Shown here: piece by piece, positions 62,550 to 64,000 of the stretch
Position numbering within the stretch: the stretch's first letter is position 1
Layout: each line of letters opens with the position of its first letter
From: Azorhizobium doebereinerae UFLA1-100
Lineage (GTDB): Bacteria > Pseudomonadota > Alphaproteobacteria > Rhizobiales > Xanthobacteraceae
Assembly: GCF_000473085.1 (NCBI RefSeq)
Contig: NZ_AXBA01000002.1
Span: 124,001 to 188,000 of the forward strand
Direction: 5' to 3'
DNA: 64,000 bases
Notes under the pieces: generated by a model
What the model was told of the DNA's origin: nothing
The model's database searches: none
What the model saw: only the letters and a program-made list of their open reading frames with translations
Translations under genes and position numbers: made by a program

Positions 62550-63299
62550 TCACCGCCCCAGATAGACTTCGATGACGCGCTCATTGGCGCTCACCTGGTC
62601 GAGGGAGCCCTCGGCCAGCACCGAGCCCTCGTGCAGCACCGTCACCTTCACGTCGAGGTCGCGCACGAACTGCATGTCGTGCTCAACCACCACCACGGCG
62701 CGGGTCTTGGCGATGTCGCGCAGCAGTTCGGCGGTGTCCGCCGTCTCCTGGTCGGTCATGCCGGCGGCGGGCTCGTCCACCAGCAGCAGGCGCGGCTCCT
62801 GCGCCAGCAGCATGCCGATCTCCAGCCACTGCTTCTGCCCGTGGCTCAGCTCCGAGGCCTTGCGGAAGCGCTGGTCCTTGAGGCGGATGCGCTCCAGCAA
62901 CTCGTCGATGCGCGCGCGCTCGTGCGCCCGGCGGCGCCAATAGATGTTGGCGAAGGCCCGCCGGTCGGCCTTCACCGCCAGCAGCAAATTGTCCTCCACC
63001 GTGTGCATGTCGAACACGGTGGGGGTCTGGAACTTGCGGCCGATGCCGAGCTGGGCGATGTCCGCCTCGTCCAGCGTGGTGAGGTCGTAGATGCCGGCGA
63101 ACAGCGCCTCGCCCGCCGTCGGGCGGGTCTTGCCGGTGATGACGTCCATCATCGTGGTCTTGCCCGCGCCGTTGGGGCCGATGATGGCGCGCATCTCCGC
63201 TTCCTCGATGGTCAGCGAGAGCTTGTTGAGCGCCCGGAAACCATCGAACACCACGGAAATGTCGTCGAGATAGAGCAGCGACTGGGTGACGGGTTCCAT
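62550..63299 (-). CDS. urtD: Urea ABC transporter ATPase UrtD
   Basis: 249 residues from ATG 63299. LivG-type ATPase with Walker A GPNGAGKTTMMD, signature ELSHGQKQWLEIGMLL and Walker B LLLVDEPAAGMTD; QTPTVFDMHTVEDNLLLA is UrtD-like. It ends about 230 bases before urtE, an unusually wide gap that holds the palindromic repeats. Six bases separate it from urtC. Confidence 0.95.
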   Translation of the reverse strand: MEPVTQSLLYLDDISVVFDGFRALNKLSLTIEEAEMRAIIGPNGAGKTTMMDVITGKTRPTAGEALFAGIYDLTTLDEADIAQLGIGRKFQTPTVFDMHTVEDNLLLAVKADRRAFANIYWRRRAHERARIDELLERIRLKDQRFRKASELSHGQKQWLEIGMLLAQEPRLLLVDEPAAGMTDQETADTAELLRDIAKTRAVVVVEHDMQFVRDLDVKVTVLHEGSVLAEGSLDQVSANERVIEVYLGR

Positions 63300-63304
63300 C
63301 GGCC

Positions 63305-64000
63305 TCACTCCGCCGGCTTGGGCGCGGGCACGGGACCGGCGGGCTTGCGCAGCCGGGAGGTGAGGTCCCCCCACAGGCCGATGATGCCGCGCGGCATGAA
63401 CAAGGTGACGACCACGAACAGCGCGCCGAGCGCGAACAGCCAGGCCTCCGGCAAGGCGCCGGTGAACCAGGTCTTGCCCGCGTTCACCACCAGCGCGCCG
63501 AGCGCCGCCCCAACCAGCGTGCCGCGCCCGCCCACCGCCACCCAGATCACCATCTCGATGGAGTTGGCCGGGGCGAACTCGCCCGGATTGATGATGCCCA
63601 CCTGCGGCACATAGAGCGCGCCGGCGACACCGGCCAGCATGGCCGAGACGGTCCAGGCCAGGAGCTTGTAGTTCGCCACCTTGTAGCCGAGGAAGCGGGT
63701 GCGGCTCTCCGCGTCGCGCACCGCCACCAGCACCTTGCCGTATTTGGACGTGACCAGCGCCCGGCACAGCAGATAGCCTGCCGCCAGCGCCACCGCGGAG
63801 GCGAAGAACAGCGCCCCGCGCGTGGTGCCAGCGGTGATGGAAAAGCCCAGGATGTCCTTGAAATCGGTGAGGCCGTTGTTGCCGCCGAAGCCCATGTCGT
63901 TGCGGAAGAAGGCCAGCATGAGCGCGAAGGTCATGGCCTGGGTGATGATGGAGAGATAGACGCCGGTAACGCGCGAGCGGAAGGCGAACCAGCCGAACGC
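63305..64000 (-). CDS. urtC: Urea ABC transporter permease UrtC, C-terminal part
   Basis: 231 residues visible; the N-terminus lies beyond the window. LivM-type permease: RSRVTGVYLSIITQAMT, FGGNNGLTDFKDI, AVRDAESRTRFLGY and NPGEFAPANSIEMVIWVAVGGRGTLVG, followed by LFMPRGIIGLWGDL. The urea-type family is supported by neighbours urtD and urtE and by the urease genes downstream. It would form the channel with UrtB. Confidence 0.94.
   Translation of the reverse strand, partial: AFGWFAFRSRVTGVYLSIITQAMTFALMLAFFRNDMGFGGNNGLTDFKDILGFSITAGTTRGALFFASAVALAAGYLLCRALVTSKYGKVLVAVRDAESRTRFLGYKVANYKLLAWTVSAMLAGVAGALYVPQVGIINPGEFAPANSIEMVIWVAVGGRGTLVGAALGALVVNAGKTWFTGALPEAWLFALGALFVVVTLFMPRGIIGLWGDLTSRLRKPAGPVPAPKPAE

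Overview
The window reads as one chromosomal stretch of a high-GC alphaproteobacterium. Signs are strong GC bias at third codon positions, PccR-type control of propionyl-CoA carboxylase, a fused urease gamma/beta subunit gene, DUF2865 and CreA proteins, and TAT-exported solute receptors. Order Hyphomicrobiales, perhaps Xanthobacteraceae, is my best guess; it rests on gene content, not on a marker gene. No rRNA, tRNA, insertion sequence, prophage or CRISPR array was seen.

Layout. (1) About 1-9200, surface polysaccharide locus: the end of a membrane protein, an O-acetylation pair (a frameshifted MBOAT acyltransferase plus an SGNH-like protein), a membrane GT2, and a 1394-aa methyltransferase/GT2/GT4 fusion; codon use up to about 4900 is less GC-rich. 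(2) 9400-11160: a molybdopterin oxidoreductase and a luciferase-like flavoprotein. (3) 11500-24150, a nitrogen-scavenging locus: atzF (allophanate hydrolase) on the plus strand and, facing it, one long minus-strand unit of a dipeptide-type ABC importer, then atzG, atzE, atzH and a GntR regulator. A second repeat-bearing glycosyltransferase sits between the two halves. (4) 24180-30150: pssA-psd (phosphatidylethanolamine synthesis), a formyltransferase-like/beta-propeller fusion, and an Atm1-like exporter under an ArsR repressor with an obvious operator. (5) 30290-33730: a LOG-family gene, then a small island with a probable nuclease toxin whose C-terminal coding region turns AT-rich and two tandem paralogous partner genes, the likely immunity proteins. 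(6) 33740-45000, housekeeping: cimA-GNAT-cysS, creA, an orphan TRAP receptor, DUF2865, gltX, an SH3-domain protein and a GT2. (7) 44960-55950: the methylmalonyl-CoA pathway (pccR, pccB, pccA, both mutase subunits), then a metallo-hydrolase and a DUF938 methyltransferase. (8) 56000-64000: the urease accessory and structural genes with a GFA-family protein inserted, preceded by the urea importer urtCDE, which runs off the window.

How it fits together. Regions 3 and 8 both serve nitrogen supply: the AtzGEH/AtzF enzymes would strip ammonia from carboxylated biuret or urea compounds, and urease with UrtCDE takes urea. Region 7 converts propionyl-CoA to succinyl-CoA. The two most unusual parts are the toxin/double-immunity island at 31.0-33.7 kb and the transporter-coupled atzGEH operon lacking a ring-opening enzyme.
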